A stretch of 64,000 nt of DNA from JADLHS01 sp964561105. GTDB taxonomy: Bacteria; Verrucomicrobiota; Verrucomicrobiia; Limisphaerales; JADLHS01. Shown one piece after another: positions 56,058 through 64,000 of this stretch. Under the pieces are notes generated by a model. It did no database searches. It saw nothing but the letters and a program-made list of their open reading frames with translations, and was not told where the DNA came from. Every line of letters starts with the position of its first letter. The first letter of the stretch is position 1. The stretch covers positions 26,097 through 90,096 of the forward strand of contig CAZLOH010000016.1 in NCBI GenBank assembly GCA_964561105.1, read 5' to 3'. The position numbers and the translations under genes are program-made.

Positions 56058-56265
56058 TTGTTCGCTTTCGGTGAACCGGAAGGCGCGCGGCACAACCAAT
56101 TGCCCGAGACTTGCAAGGCAGATCGTCACCTTGCGCCTTTGCCCCTTTGCGCCTTTGCGTTAAGACCATGTCACTCCTCACCTCCGAACTTCTCCGCCGG
56201 CTCGAGCAATTCCGATTGCTCGCAGCGCGGCGCACGTGCCCGTCCCCATCCACGAAGCGGATAAA

Positions 56266-56512
56266 CATGAATAGCCGTNNNNNNNNNNNNNNNNNNNNNN
56301 NNNNNNNNNNNNNNNNNNNNNNNNNNNNNNNNNNNNNNNNNNNNNNNNNNNNNNNNNNNNNNNNNNNNNNNNNNNNNNGGGTTTCAACCCACGGAAAGCC
56401 ATCGGGAAAGAAATTCGACCCTGAAGGGGTCGCGCGACACATTGTTCCACCCCTTCAGGGCGGGATTGGTTGTTTATCGCCGTTCCGTGGGTTTCACCCA
56501 CGGCTATTCACG
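56266..56512. repeat. hairpin element type B copy 2, containing the scaffold gap
   Basis: The left end CATGAATAGCCGT is followed by 100 N (56279-56378) and then GGGTTTCAACCCACGG. These two flanks are exactly contiguous in the other copies, so the gap lies in the left outer hairpin. Inner hairpins (CGACCC-TGAA-GGGGTCG, CCACCC-CTTCA-GGGCGG) and a right outer hairpin ending GGCTATTCACG follow. Confidence 0.75.
56279..56378. other. 100-N scaffold gap
   Basis: A run of exactly 100 N is a placeholder for unknown length. It interrupts a repeat unit, so array copy number here is not known. Confidence 0.98.
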
Positions 56513-56587
56513 TTGTTCGTCTCCGGCGAACCGGAAGGCGCGCGGCATAACCAATTGCCCGAGTCTTGCAAGGCAGCTTATGTCCTT

Positions 56588-56618
<31 letters not shown>

Positions 56619-56720
56619 GACCATGTCACCCCTCACCTCCGAACTTCTCCGCCGGCTCGAGCAATTCCAATTGCTCGCAGCGCGGCGCACGTGCCCGCCC
56701 CCATCCGCGAAGCGGATAAA

Positions 56721-56920
56721 CATGAATAGCCGTGGGTTTCAACCCACGGAAAGCCATCGGGAAAGAAATTCGACCCTGAAGGGGTCGCACCACCAACCGT
56801 CCCAACGCGCGTTCCGCATCCGCCTGATACATCGTCAATCTTCCGTTCCGTTATTCGGCCCTTTCAGGGCCGATGATTATTGTGGACGCGTTCCGTGGGT
56901 TGCACCCACGGCTATTCATG
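56721..56920. repeat. hairpin element type B copy 3, upstream of transposase
   Basis: This 200-base full element has an expanded centre: left outer hairpin CCGTGGGT-TTCA-ACCCACGG, inner CGACCC-TGAA-GGGGTCG, inner CGGCCCT-TTC-AGGGCCG, and right outer hairpin ending CACGGCTATTCATG. The transposase ATG lies 97 bases downstream. A right half-element follows the transposase gene at 57478-57548. Confidence 0.78.
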
Positions 56921-57017
56921 TGGTTCGCCTCCGGCGAACTGGCGAATCAAATCGTTGCGACAATTGTTCTTCCACATCATCTCGCCACAACTGCAGCCGC
57001 CCAAAACCTTGAACCAC

Positions 57018-57464
57018 ATGGCAACGTTCACCCAACTCTATTACCACATCGTCTTCTCCACGAAGAACCGGGAACGTGTGCTCTTCGCCAACAAACGCGA
57101 CGACCTGTTTCGCTACACCTGGGGCATCCTGAAAAACAAGGACTGCCATCTCTACTGCATCGGCGGCGTGGAAGATCACCTTCACATTTTAACGGCAATT
57201 CATCCAACGGTTGCACTGGCTGATCTGGTCAAAGACATCAAGACCAGCACCAGCAGTTGGATCAAACAAAACCAGATCTTCCCTGGTTTTGATCATTGGC
57301 AGGACGGTTACGGCGCGTTCACCATTTCGCATAGCGACAAAGACGCGGTGATTGAGTACATCAAAGGACAAGAGGAACATCACAAGAAGATTTCGTTCAA
57401 AGACGAACTGCGGGAATTTTTGATTAAACACGGCGTAACATTCGATGAAAAATATCTGGTCTGA
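57018..57464 (+). CDS. IS200/IS605-type (REP-associated) Y1 transposase
   Basis: This 148-residue single-strand transposase of the Y1 HUH superfamily has the metal-binding pair VEDHLHIL (about 56-63) and the catalytic Tyr in AVIEYIKGQEEHH (about 116-128). The length fits TnpA/RAYT proteins, which cut and join at hairpins in single-stranded DNA. It sits between a full B-type hairpin element (56721-56920) and a right half-element (57478-57548). I infer it mobilises this element family. ATG 57018 is the family start (MATFTQLYYHIVFSTKNR); no accessory TnpB is present. Confidence 0.9.
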   Translation: MATFTQLYYHIVFSTKNRERVLFANKRDDLFRYTWGILKNKDCHLYCIGGVEDHLHILTAIHPTVALADLVKDIKTSTSSWIKQNQIFPGFDHWQDGYGAFTISHSDKDAVIEYIKGQEEHHKKISFKDELREFLIKHGVTFDEKYLV

Positions 57465-57477
57465 TCGTTGGGGCGAT

Positions 57478-57548
57478 TTGTTCCGCCTCTTCAGGGCGGG
57501 ATTATTTGTTTGTCGCCGTTCCGTGGGTTGCACACACGGCTATTCATG
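57478..57548. repeat. hairpin element type B, right half only
   Basis: An inner hairpin CCGCC-TCTTCA-GGGCGG and the right outer hairpin CCGTGGGT...ACACGGCTATTCATG lie just after the transposase stop. The left half is missing, so element copy 3, transposase and this half may together be one transposable unit. Confidence 0.7.
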
Positions 57549-57623
57549 TCGTTCGTCTCCGGCGAACCGGAAGGCGCGCGGCACAACCAATTGCCCGAGA
57601 CTTGCAAGGCAGCTTATGTCCTT

Positions 57624-57655
<32 letters not shown>

Positions 57656-57659
57656 TCCG

Positions 57660-58604
<945 letters not shown>

Positions 58605-58646
58605 TGGGAACGAGGATGGAAGATTGAGGATAGAGGATGGAAAACT

Positions 58647-59039
58647 ATGGCAGTCATTCGAAGTTTTAGAGACTTAATAGTTTATCAAGCCGCGCGTAGC
58701 GAAGCCCGCAAGGTCTTCGAGACGACACGCTCTTTTCCTTCGGAAGAAAAATTCTCGCTAACAGACCAAATCCGGCGTTCATCGCGGGCAGTCAACGCGA
58801 TGATTGCCGAAGCGTGGGCACGACGACGTTATCAGGCCGCGTTCGTGAACAAGATCAACGAAGCACTTGGCGAAGCGATGGAAACCCAAGCGTGGCTCGA
58901 TCACGCACTGGACTGCGCTTATCTGAATCCTGCAAAACACCGCGAGTTTGACGCCGCGTGGCAATCCATCGGTGCAATGCTCCACAAAATGATGGACCGG
59001 GCGGACACGTTCTGCCCAAAGCCCGAAACCCGCGCATGA
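58647..59039 (+). CDS. four-helix-bundle protein (S23/IVP family)
   Basis: This 130-residue four-helix-bundle protein is of the 23S rRNA intervening-sequence/bAvd family: VIRSFRDLIVYQAARSEARK, FSLTDQIRRSSRAVNAMIAE, ALGEAMETQAWLDHALDCAY and IGAMLHKMMDRAD. Members ride as passengers in many genomes; some serve diversity-generating retroelements. It is flanked by inverted GGATGGAAGATGGA-like repeats (about 58613-58641 and 59049-59081) and separates DUF58 from its usual partner batA. I infer a mobile passenger. Confidence 0.85.
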   Translation: MAVIRSFRDLIVYQAARSEARKVFETTRSFPSEEKFSLTDQIRRSSRAVNAMIAEAWARRRYQAAFVNKINEALGEAMETQAWLDHALDCAYLNPAKHREFDAAWQSIGAMLHKMMDRADTFCPKPETRA

Positions 59040-59097
59040 CTTCGCAAATGGAATCCATCCTCCATCTTCCATCTTCCATCCTCGCTGGAGGTGCGGC

Positions 59098-60930
59098 GTG
59101 AACTTCCTCGCCCCCCTCGCCTTCGCCTTCGCCGCCAGCATTCCGGTGGTGATCGTGTTCTATTTGCTGAAGCGCAAGCGCGTGGTGAAACTCGTCTCCA
59201 GCACTTTGCTCTGGCAAAAGTTCCTCGCAGATACGCAGGCCAGCGCGCCGTTTCAGAAGTTGCGCAAGAACTGGTTGCTCTATCTGCAAATCCTCCTGCT
59301 CGCGCTCGCCGTGCTGGCGCTGACGCGACCGTTCTTCGCCACCGCGGCCAAGCCGGCACAATTGCGCGTCGTCATCCTCGACGGATCGGCTTCGATGCAA
59401 GCCACCGATGAATCGCCGTCGCGCTTCGAGAAAGCCCGCGCCGAGGCGCTCAAATGGGTGGATAGCCTCGAGCCGACGGATCAGATGGTCGTGTTGCTCG
59501 CGGGCGCGAACACCGAGGTCAAGCAATCCGCCACCAGCGACAAGGCCGCGTTGCGCCGCGCGTTGCACGCGTGCGCGCCGTCGGATTCGTCCACGCGACT
59601 CGTCCCCGCGCTCAAGATGGCTGAGTCGCTGGTCCGTGATCACAGCAGCTCGGAGATTCATCTCTTCAGCGACGGCGCGGTGCCGGAACTCGCCGAGTTT
59701 GAGAACAAGGCGTTGCCGCTGGTTTATCACAAGGTCGGTCAGCGCGCGGAAAATCTCGGTCTCACCGCGCTCGATGTGCGGGCCAATCCCGAGGACGCCA
59801 CGCAACGCGCGGTTTACGTCAACGTCGCGAATGTTTCTTCCAACACACTCACGTCCGATCTTGAACTGTTGCTCGACGGTCAACTCGTGAACACCGTTCC
59901 ACTCACCGTTCCCGGCCAGCAGACCGCGCCGCAGGTTTTCAAGGCCACGCAAACCAAGGACGGCGTGTTCACCGTTCGTCTCACGAGCAAGGACGATCTC
60001 GCCGCCGACAACGAAGCGTCCATCGTGAGTTTGTTGCCCAAGCCGGTGAACGTGTTGCTCGTCACGCGCGGAAATCGGTTGCTCGAAAAAGCGCTGCGCG
60101 CCGTCGCCAACGTGAACCTCGCCGTGGCAAGTGATCTCACCGATGCGGGCGCGGGCTTTGATTTCGTCGTGCTCGACGGTGTCGCGCCGACGGCGTGGCC
60201 CAAGGGCAACGTGCTCGCGTTTCGCATAGTGAACACGAACTGGGTCGAGAGCGTCGCCGCCGTGGAATCGCCGGTGATCGTGGACTGGAAATCCACGCAC
60301 CCGCTGTTGCGCTACGCCGGGTTCGACAACGTGCAGATCGTGCAGAGCCTCACCGCGCGCGCGCCGACGTGGGCCGTCTCGATCCTCGAAGCGCCGCAAG
60401 CGCCACTCATCCTCGCGGGCGACCTCGGCCGGCAGCGCATCGTGTGGGTGGGCTTCGATCCGTTGGAGAGCAACTGGCCGTTGCGCGTGTCGTTTCCCAT
60501 CTTCATCGCCAACGCCGTGGACTGGCTCAATCCCGCCAATGCTAAAAATTCCCAACTCCTCATCAAAGCCGGCGACCCTTTCCGCCTCGCGCTCAGTGAG
60601 CCCGTGAAAAGCGCCGAAGTGAAATTGCCCGACGGCAAAACCACCACGCTCAATGTCGAGGGCGCGAATGAAATCGTCTTCGGCGACACCGCGCGGCAGG
60701 GCATCTATCATCTGCGCGCCGGCACGAACGCAATCACCTTCTGCGCCGACCTGCTCGACTCGGCCGAGAGCAACATCCGTCCGCGTGACGAACTGAAATT
60801 CGGCGAATACACCAAGGTCGAAGCCACGACCGTGCAACGCACGAACATGGAACTCTGGCGCACCCTCGCCGCCATTGGTCTGGCCGTGCTGATGTTCGAG
60901 TGGTGGTGGTATCATAGGCGCACTGTTTGA
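59098..60930 (+). CDS. BatA-like VWA-domain membrane protein
   Basis: This 610-residue protein has the BatA N-terminus (AFAFAASIPVVIVFYLLKRK, then the motif KLVSSTLLWQKF), a second helix (LLYLQILLLALAVLALTRP) and a VWA domain with MIDAS motif LDGSASM. The long periplasmic part ends in a C-terminal helix (LAAIGLAVLMFEWWWYHRR). GTG 59098 is set by GGAGG at 59087-59091. BatA-type proteins work with MoxR and DUF58. The last 79 bases up to 60914 recur exactly at 61643-61721 beyond an inserted DUF559 gene. Confidence 0.9.
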   Translation: MNFLAPLAFAFAASIPVVIVFYLLKRKRVVKLVSSTLLWQKFLADTQASAPFQKLRKNWLLYLQILLLALAVLALTRPFFATAAKPAQLRVVILDGSASMQATDESPSRFEKARAEALKWVDSLEPTDQMVVLLAGANTEVKQSATSDKAALRRALHACAPSDSSTRLVPALKMAESLVRDHSSSEIHLFSDGAVPELAEFENKALPLVYHKVGQRAENLGLTALDVRANPEDATQRAVYVNVANVSSNTLTSDLELLLDGQLVNTVPLTVPGQQTAPQVFKATQTKDGVFTVRLTSKDDLAADNEASIVSLLPKPVNVLLVTRGNRLLEKALRAVANVNLAVASDLTDAGAGFDFVVLDGVAPTAWPKGNVLAFRIVNTNWVESVAAVESPVIVDWKSTHPLLRYAGFDNVQIVQSLTARAPTWAVSILEAPQAPLILAGDLGRQRIVWVGFDPLESNWPLRVSFPIFIANAVDWLNPANAKNSQLLIKAGDPFRLALSEPVKSAEVKLPDGKTTTLNVEGANEIVFGDTARQGIYHLRAGTNAITFCADLLDSAESNIRPRDELKFGEYTKVEATTVQRTNMELWRTLAAIGLAVLMFEWWWYHRRTV

Positions 60931-60953
60931 GGATGGACGATGGAAAATTGAAG

Positions 60954-61592
60954 ATGGCAAAAATCACGACAACCAAACTTGCAAACGGGCGTGGCGCGCA
61001 AATTCAAATTACGCGAACGGTCGGCGAAGCTGTCTCCCTCTCCCCTTCCGAAGGGGAGAGGGCCGGGGTGAGGGGCATCCCCGCACCAACCAAGGAACAG
61101 ATCGCCCGCGCTCGAACTCTCCGTGAAAAATCCTCATGGGCTGAAAAAGCCCTGTGGCGGATGCTTCGCAACGAACGCTTCTCTGGCTACAAATTTCGTC
61201 GGCAACATCCGTTTGGAAAATACACGTTGGACTTTTTCTGCGCCGAGGCGCGAGTAGTTGTGGAAACGGACGGCTTTCAACATGGTCATCCAGCACAGCA
61301 ACGGCACGACGTCGAGCGCGACGCGTTCCTGGCCCAACGCGGCATTGTGGTGAAGCGCATCTGGAACTGGCGTTTGCGAAAGGAGCCGCAGGTTGTCCGC
61401 GACAATTTGTGGATGTTGCTACAAGAACGCGCCCCACACCCTGGCAATGTGAAGCCTGTCAAACGGGTGACTTCGCGGGTTTTGAATCCTGACCGGCCCG
61501 CGACGAAAACCCCTCACCCTGCCCTCTCCTCGTCCGACGGGGAGAGGGTGGCCGCGCGGACGACTCACGACAAACCGAACGCTCCAGCTTAA
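60954..61592 (+). CDS. DUF559 endonuclease-like protein, cassette gene
   Basis: This protein of about 212 residues has the DUF559 core (Vsr-like, PD-(D/E)XK fold): SSWAEKALWRMLRNERFSGY, YKFRRQHPFGKYTLDFFCAE and VVVETDGFQHGHPAQQRHDV, with catalytic Asp/Glu residues. Outside the core it encodes translated repeat DNA: SLSPSEGERAGVRG from a CTCTCCCC palindrome at 61036-61074 and HPALSSSDGERVAA from another copy at 61510-61556. It lies between the two copies of the batA 3' end. The start is ATG 60954 (MAKITTTK); 60933 is possible. Confidence 0.8.
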   Translation: MAKITTTKLANGRGAQIQITRTVGEAVSLSPSEGERAGVRGIPAPTKEQIARARTLREKSSWAEKALWRMLRNERFSGYKFRRQHPFGKYTLDFFCAEARVVVETDGFQHGHPAQQRHDVERDAFLAQRGIVVKRIWNWRLRKEPQVVRDNLWMLLQERAPHPGNVKPVKRVTSRVLNPDRPATKTPHPALSSSDGERVAARTTHDKPNAPA

Positions 61593-61602
61593 TGAACAAT
61601 TC

Positions 61603-61737
61603 ATGCAACTCGATGCGGTAGCGATCAGCCAGTGGAAACTGAAACGCACGAACATGGAACTCTGGCGCACCCTCGCCGCCATTGGTCTGGCCGTGCTGAT
61701 GTTCGAGTGGTGGTGGTATCACAGGAGGACGGTGTGA
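61603..61737 (+). pseudogene. batA 3'-end copy (C-terminal membrane segment)
   Basis: An open frame of 44 residues from ATG 61603 encodes the last part of BatA (RTNMELWRTLAAIGLAVLMF, then WWWYHRRTV) after a short unrelated lead (MQLDAVAISQWKLK). It carries the ribosome site for the next gene. It may be translated as a small peptide, which would keep the downstream gene coupled. Confidence 0.6.
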
Positions 61738-62243
61738 GCACCTCCGAAGACAATGCTGATTCAAGACGATCTTTCGCTTGGGTGCGGGCGTTAGTTGCGG
61801 CCGTATTCATACCCGCGTGGGCTTACGGCTTGATGTTTTTGGGTGCGGCCTTTGCCGGTGCCGGTCATGGTTCATATTTCTTGGGTACGGCCCCGTTTGC
61901 GCCATTTACATACTGGAACTCCGAAGCTTCATTCTACTTGGCACTTTTGTTTTGGAGTATCACGGGTCTTTTCGCTTTCTCGCCAAGTCCCCGGAGCGTC
62001 TATCTCGCGACCGTGCTGTTGGCGATTCATTACGTGGGAGTGGCGGTGCTTGCTTTGGATAGAAGTCACAACGACCTGGGGAGGCTGCTTAGGGTTTTGG
62101 AAAAATATCCGGAAGATCAACGCCTCGCTTGGTTGTGGTTATTAGCCTACGCAGGAGTCAACTTCTTACTCTGGGGCGTTTTGACATTCCGTCTCGTCCG
62201 TTTGCGGTCGCACAACGGCAAAGTCGCTCAAGAAACAAGATAA
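61734..62243 (+). CDS. multi-pass membrane protein
   Basis: This 169-residue protein has four predicted membrane helices (LVAAVFIPAWAYGLMFLGAA; YLALLFWSITGLFAF; VYLATVLLAIHYVGVAVLAL; LWLLAYAGVNFLLWGVLTF). GTG 61734 follows AGGAGG at 61722-61727 and overlaps the stop of the batA 3' copy, so it was probably coupled to batA before the cassette was inserted. The codon usage contains more A and T than batA. No family is recognised; its membership of the bat operon is inferred. Confidence 0.65.
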   Translation: MSTSEDNADSRRSFAWVRALVAAVFIPAWAYGLMFLGAAFAGAGHGSYFLGTAPFAPFTYWNSEASFYLALLFWSITGLFAFSPSPRSVYLATVLLAIHYVGVAVLALDRSHNDLGRLLRVLEKYPEDQRLAWLWLLAYAGVNFLLWGVLTFRLVRLRSHNGKVAQETR

Positions 62244-62300
62244 GTCTGAAGCTCACGCATGAGCAAACCAGGCAACTAGCAAAAAGAGGGCTACGATCCC

Positions 62301-62501
62301 ATGGAGAATCTAGTGTGGTTCTTCCGGATGATCGTGCATTTCGATCCGTTCATGTTCCTCGGGCTCGTCGCGGTTTCGTTAGCTTTAGTTCTCGGAACCT
62401 TCAGTTGCAAAAAAGCCCCCTCGCCCGCGGAGGTTGTAGTGTGCGCCGCGCAAGACCAGGTCTATGCCGAGCCGATTCTGTGCGCAGTGAATTGGAAATG
62501 A
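62301..62501 (+). pseudogene. truncated iron(III)-type ABC binding lipoprotein
   Basis: The 66-residue frame looks like the N-terminus of an AfuA/FbpA-type periplasmic binding protein: a signal with possible lipobox (LVLGTFSCKKAP), then EVVVCAAQDQVYAEPIL, which fits the opening strand of that family. It then breaks off into CAVNWK and a stop; relatives have about 340 residues. No continuation is seen in other frames. I infer a 3'-deleted remnant; its short length means the assignment is not certain. Confidence 0.5.
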
Positions 62502-62687
62502 GGCATACCCGTTGCGCCAGGCTGACAGAGATGGGCGCAGAGCATCATCCGCCGGGCCATGAAATCGAGGAGAACCCGCCGCAGCCCTTGGCCGGTTGAT
62601 CCAGACCGGATGCGCGTGATGAATTCGTGGGGCGAATAGGCTGAAAAAGGAATTGCCTGTGCGCTCCGTCTTTGGCTTCATTTCGCG

Positions 62688-63002
62688 ATGGCAAGCACGG
62701 CTGACCAGCCGGGTTCACCTCCAACCAGACGGTGCCGGATGCAAATCCTGTATTCCGGTCGGGTTCAAGGCGTGGGTTTCCGCTACACCGTGCGGACCCT
62801 GGCCGCCGGTTATGAAGTGACCGGCGCGGTGCGCAATTTGACAGACGGCCGGGTGGACCTCACAGTCGAGGGGACGAAAGCCGAGCTGGAAGCGTTTCGC
62901 GCCGCGATTCGGGAGGCCGGGCTGGCGGCGAACATCCAACGCGAGGACGCGCATTGGAGCGAGGCGACGGGTGGTTTTGACGGGTTTGCCATAGTGCGAT
63001 AA
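62688..63002 (+). CDS. acyP: acylphosphatase
   Basis: This is a 104-residue acylphosphatase, which hydrolyses acyl phosphates. It has the catalytic Arg in LYSGRVQGVGFRYTVR and the Asn in VRNLTDGRVDLTVEG, both invariant in the family, and ends FDGFAIVR. Family members have about 90 residues; ATG 62688 adds 17 residues of unclear value, and an internal ATG at 62739 would give a slightly short form. It lies 5 bases before the metallophosphoesterase gene. Confidence 0.9.
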   Translation: MASTADQPGSPPTRRCRMQILYSGRVQGVGFRYTVRTLAAGYEVTGAVRNLTDGRVDLTVEGTKAELEAFRAAIREAGLAANIQREDAHWSEATGGFDGFAIVR

Positions 63003-63007
63003 GACTC

Positions 63008-63730
63008 ATGAAGTTTGCGATTATAGCCGACATTCACGCCAACCTGGACGCGTTTCAGGTGGTGTTGGACGACTGCAAGAAACAGCAGGTGACTCACTAC
63101 GCCTGCCTGGGCGACGTCGTGGGCTACAACGCCAATCCCAAGGAGTGCCTCGACATCGTGCGCACGATGAACATGCCGTGCGTGAAGGGCAACCACGACG
63201 AGTATTGTTCCAGCACGGAGGCGCTCGAAGGATTCAATCCCGCCGCCGCCGAAGCCGTCAACTGGACGCGCCGGCAACTGACCGAGGATGACACCCAATG
63301 GTTGCGGGACTTGAAGTACACGCGCATGGTCACGAATTTCACCATCGTCCACGCCACGCTCGACGGCCCGCAACGCTGGGGTTACGTGTTCGACAAGCTC
63401 GCCGCCGCCGCCAGCATGACGTACCAGAACACCTCGCTCTGTTTTTTTGGCCACACCCATGTGCCGGTGGCCTTCATGAAGGACAGCGTGGTGCGCGGCG
63501 GCACCTACTCGAAGTTCAAGGTGGAACCGGGCAAGAAATACTTTGTGAACGTCGGAGCCGTCGGCCAGCCGCGCGACAACAATCCCAAGTCGGCGTACGT
63601 GATTTATGACACCCTGGAGGCCACGATCGAGTTGCGCCGGCTGGAGTACGACATCGCTGCCGCGCAGAAAAAGATCCTGGCGGCGGGGCTGCCCCCCCGG
63701 CTGGCGGAGCGGCTGGCGTACGGGAGATAG
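63008..63730 (+). CDS. calcineurin-like metallophosphoesterase
   Basis: This 240-residue phosphoesterase of the YfcE/MJ0936 group has the full metal motifs: ADIHANLDAF (D-x-H), CLGDVVGYNANP (GD), VKGNHDEYC (GNHD), IVHATLDG (H) and FFGHTHVPVAF (GHTH). The likely activity is on phosphodiesters or nucleotides; the natural substrate is unknown. It lies 5 bases after acyP, so the two are probably co-transcribed. Confidence 0.9.
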   Translation: MKFAIIADIHANLDAFQVVLDDCKKQQVTHYACLGDVVGYNANPKECLDIVRTMNMPCVKGNHDEYCSSTEALEGFNPAAAEAVNWTRRQLTEDDTQWLRDLKYTRMVTNFTIVHATLDGPQRWGYVFDKLAAAASMTYQNTSLCFFGHTHVPVAFMKDSVVRGGTYSKFKVEPGKKYFVNVGAVGQPRDNNPKSAYVIYDTLEATIELRRLEYDIAAAQKKILAAGLPPRLAERLAYGR

Positions 63731-63831
63731 TTTCCGGTTCCTGCGCTTGATCCTTTCGCAATCTTAATCTGACGAGTGGGCAAGAAGATTAAGAGGAAGG
63801 TTACGATTCCGATGGAGGGAAGCAACCAGCC

Positions 63832-64000
63832 TTGAAGGTTCTCATCCTCAAACCCAGTTCGTTTGGCGACGTGGTGCAGGCGCTGCCCGTGCTGCGGCTG
63901 CTGAAACAACACCGGCCCGCGAGTCAGATTCACTGGTGGATTGATTCCCGGCTCGCCCCGTTGCTTGAAGGCGATCCCGATCTCGACGTCGTCGTGCGTT
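63832..64000 (+). CDS. GT9-family (heptosyltransferase-like) glycosyltransferase, start only
   Basis: The visible 56 residues (KVLILKPSSFGDVVQALPVL, then QIHWWIDSRLAPLLEGDP) match the N-terminus of ADP-heptose:LPS heptosyltransferase-type GT9 enzymes. GGAGGGA (63814-63820) precedes a TTG at 63832, which I take as the start. The gene runs off the window edge. It probably adds to the lipopolysaccharide core. Confidence 0.75.
   Translation, partial: MKVLILKPSSFGDVVQALPVLRLLKQHRPASQIHWWIDSRLAPLLEGDPDLDVVVR

Larger units (their letters stand above)
60836..61737 (+). repeat. direct duplication of batA 3' end around a DUF559 cassette
   Basis: Bases 60836-60914 and 61643-61721 are identical (79 bases). 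After that the DNA diverges (ATAGGCGCACTGTT against ACAGGAGGACGGTG), yet both end as YHRRTV-stop. In the second copy the synonymous changes create AGGAGG, a strong ribosome site for the GTG start at 61734. The second copy is therefore the likely ancestral 3' end, and the first is the regenerated one. Confidence 0.85.

Noticed and set aside
56880..57017. Upstream extension of the transposase frame
   Set aside because: It reads through the hairpin element; the family start is the ATG at 57018.

Overview
This window is high-GC DNA from a Verrucomicrobiota bacterium, most likely of the Pedosphaera/Limisphaera type. That placement is an inference from gene content: three prepilin-like secreted proteins with an H-X9-DG tail motif, Tat-exported Gfo/Idh/MocA oxidoreductases, a PEP-CTERM protein, a giant CotH/lamin-tail protein, secreted glycoside hydrolases and many interspersed palindromic repeats. 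A 100-N scaffold gap (56279-56378), three broken reading frames and a TGA inside a hydrolase gene suggest a draft or metagenome-derived assembly.

Layout. 1-2478: an Mla-type lipid transport operon (MlaE fragment, a strikingly degenerate MlaF, MlaD). 2494-4693: a small membrane protein, a hexapeptide acyltransferase and a GT4 glycosyltransferase. 4740-11407 (minus): a MacAB/TolC-like tripartite efflux operon followed by a frameshifted deoC. 11679-14003: a GH44-type hydrolase gene interrupted by one in-frame TGA. 14090-16062: a graveyard of mobile-element pieces (HerA/FtsK-like ATPase fragment, frameshifted HTH protein, IS66 accessory remnant) around a PIN-domain toxin/antitoxin pair. 16192-21084: a small membrane protein and a second MacAB-type operon with two permeases. 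21396-26795 (minus): a sugar-catabolism cluster with two tandem Gfo/Idh/MocA paralogues, a DUF1080-type protein and a TIM-barrel isomerase. 27198-36077: two large secreted TIM-barrel-like proteins and a GH78-type alpha-L-rhamnosidase. 36503-51727 (minus): extracellular proteins (PEP-CTERM, 2457-residue CotH/LTD protein, three prepilin-like proteins, Calx-beta protein).

51995-62243 is a MoxR/Bat-type operon: coiled-coil membrane protein, MoxR ATPase, a hypothetical protein, DUF58, a BatA-like VWA protein and a multi-pass membrane protein. It has been invaded repeatedly. An array of palindromic elements with an IS200/IS605-type (REP-associated) transposase sits in the 5' end of the DUF58 gene, a four-helix-bundle gene sits between DUF58 and batA, and a DUF559 nuclease gene sits in the 3' end of batA. 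At both gene ends the host gene terminus is duplicated so that an intact gene is regenerated. The window ends with a truncated binding-protein gene, acylphosphatase, a metallophosphoesterase and the start of a GT9 glycosyltransferase.

The most unusual signals are the gene-regenerating insertions in the bat operon and several families of hairpin elements whose stems differ by compensatory changes while loops stay the same. No rRNA, tRNA or CRISPR array was recognised by eye.
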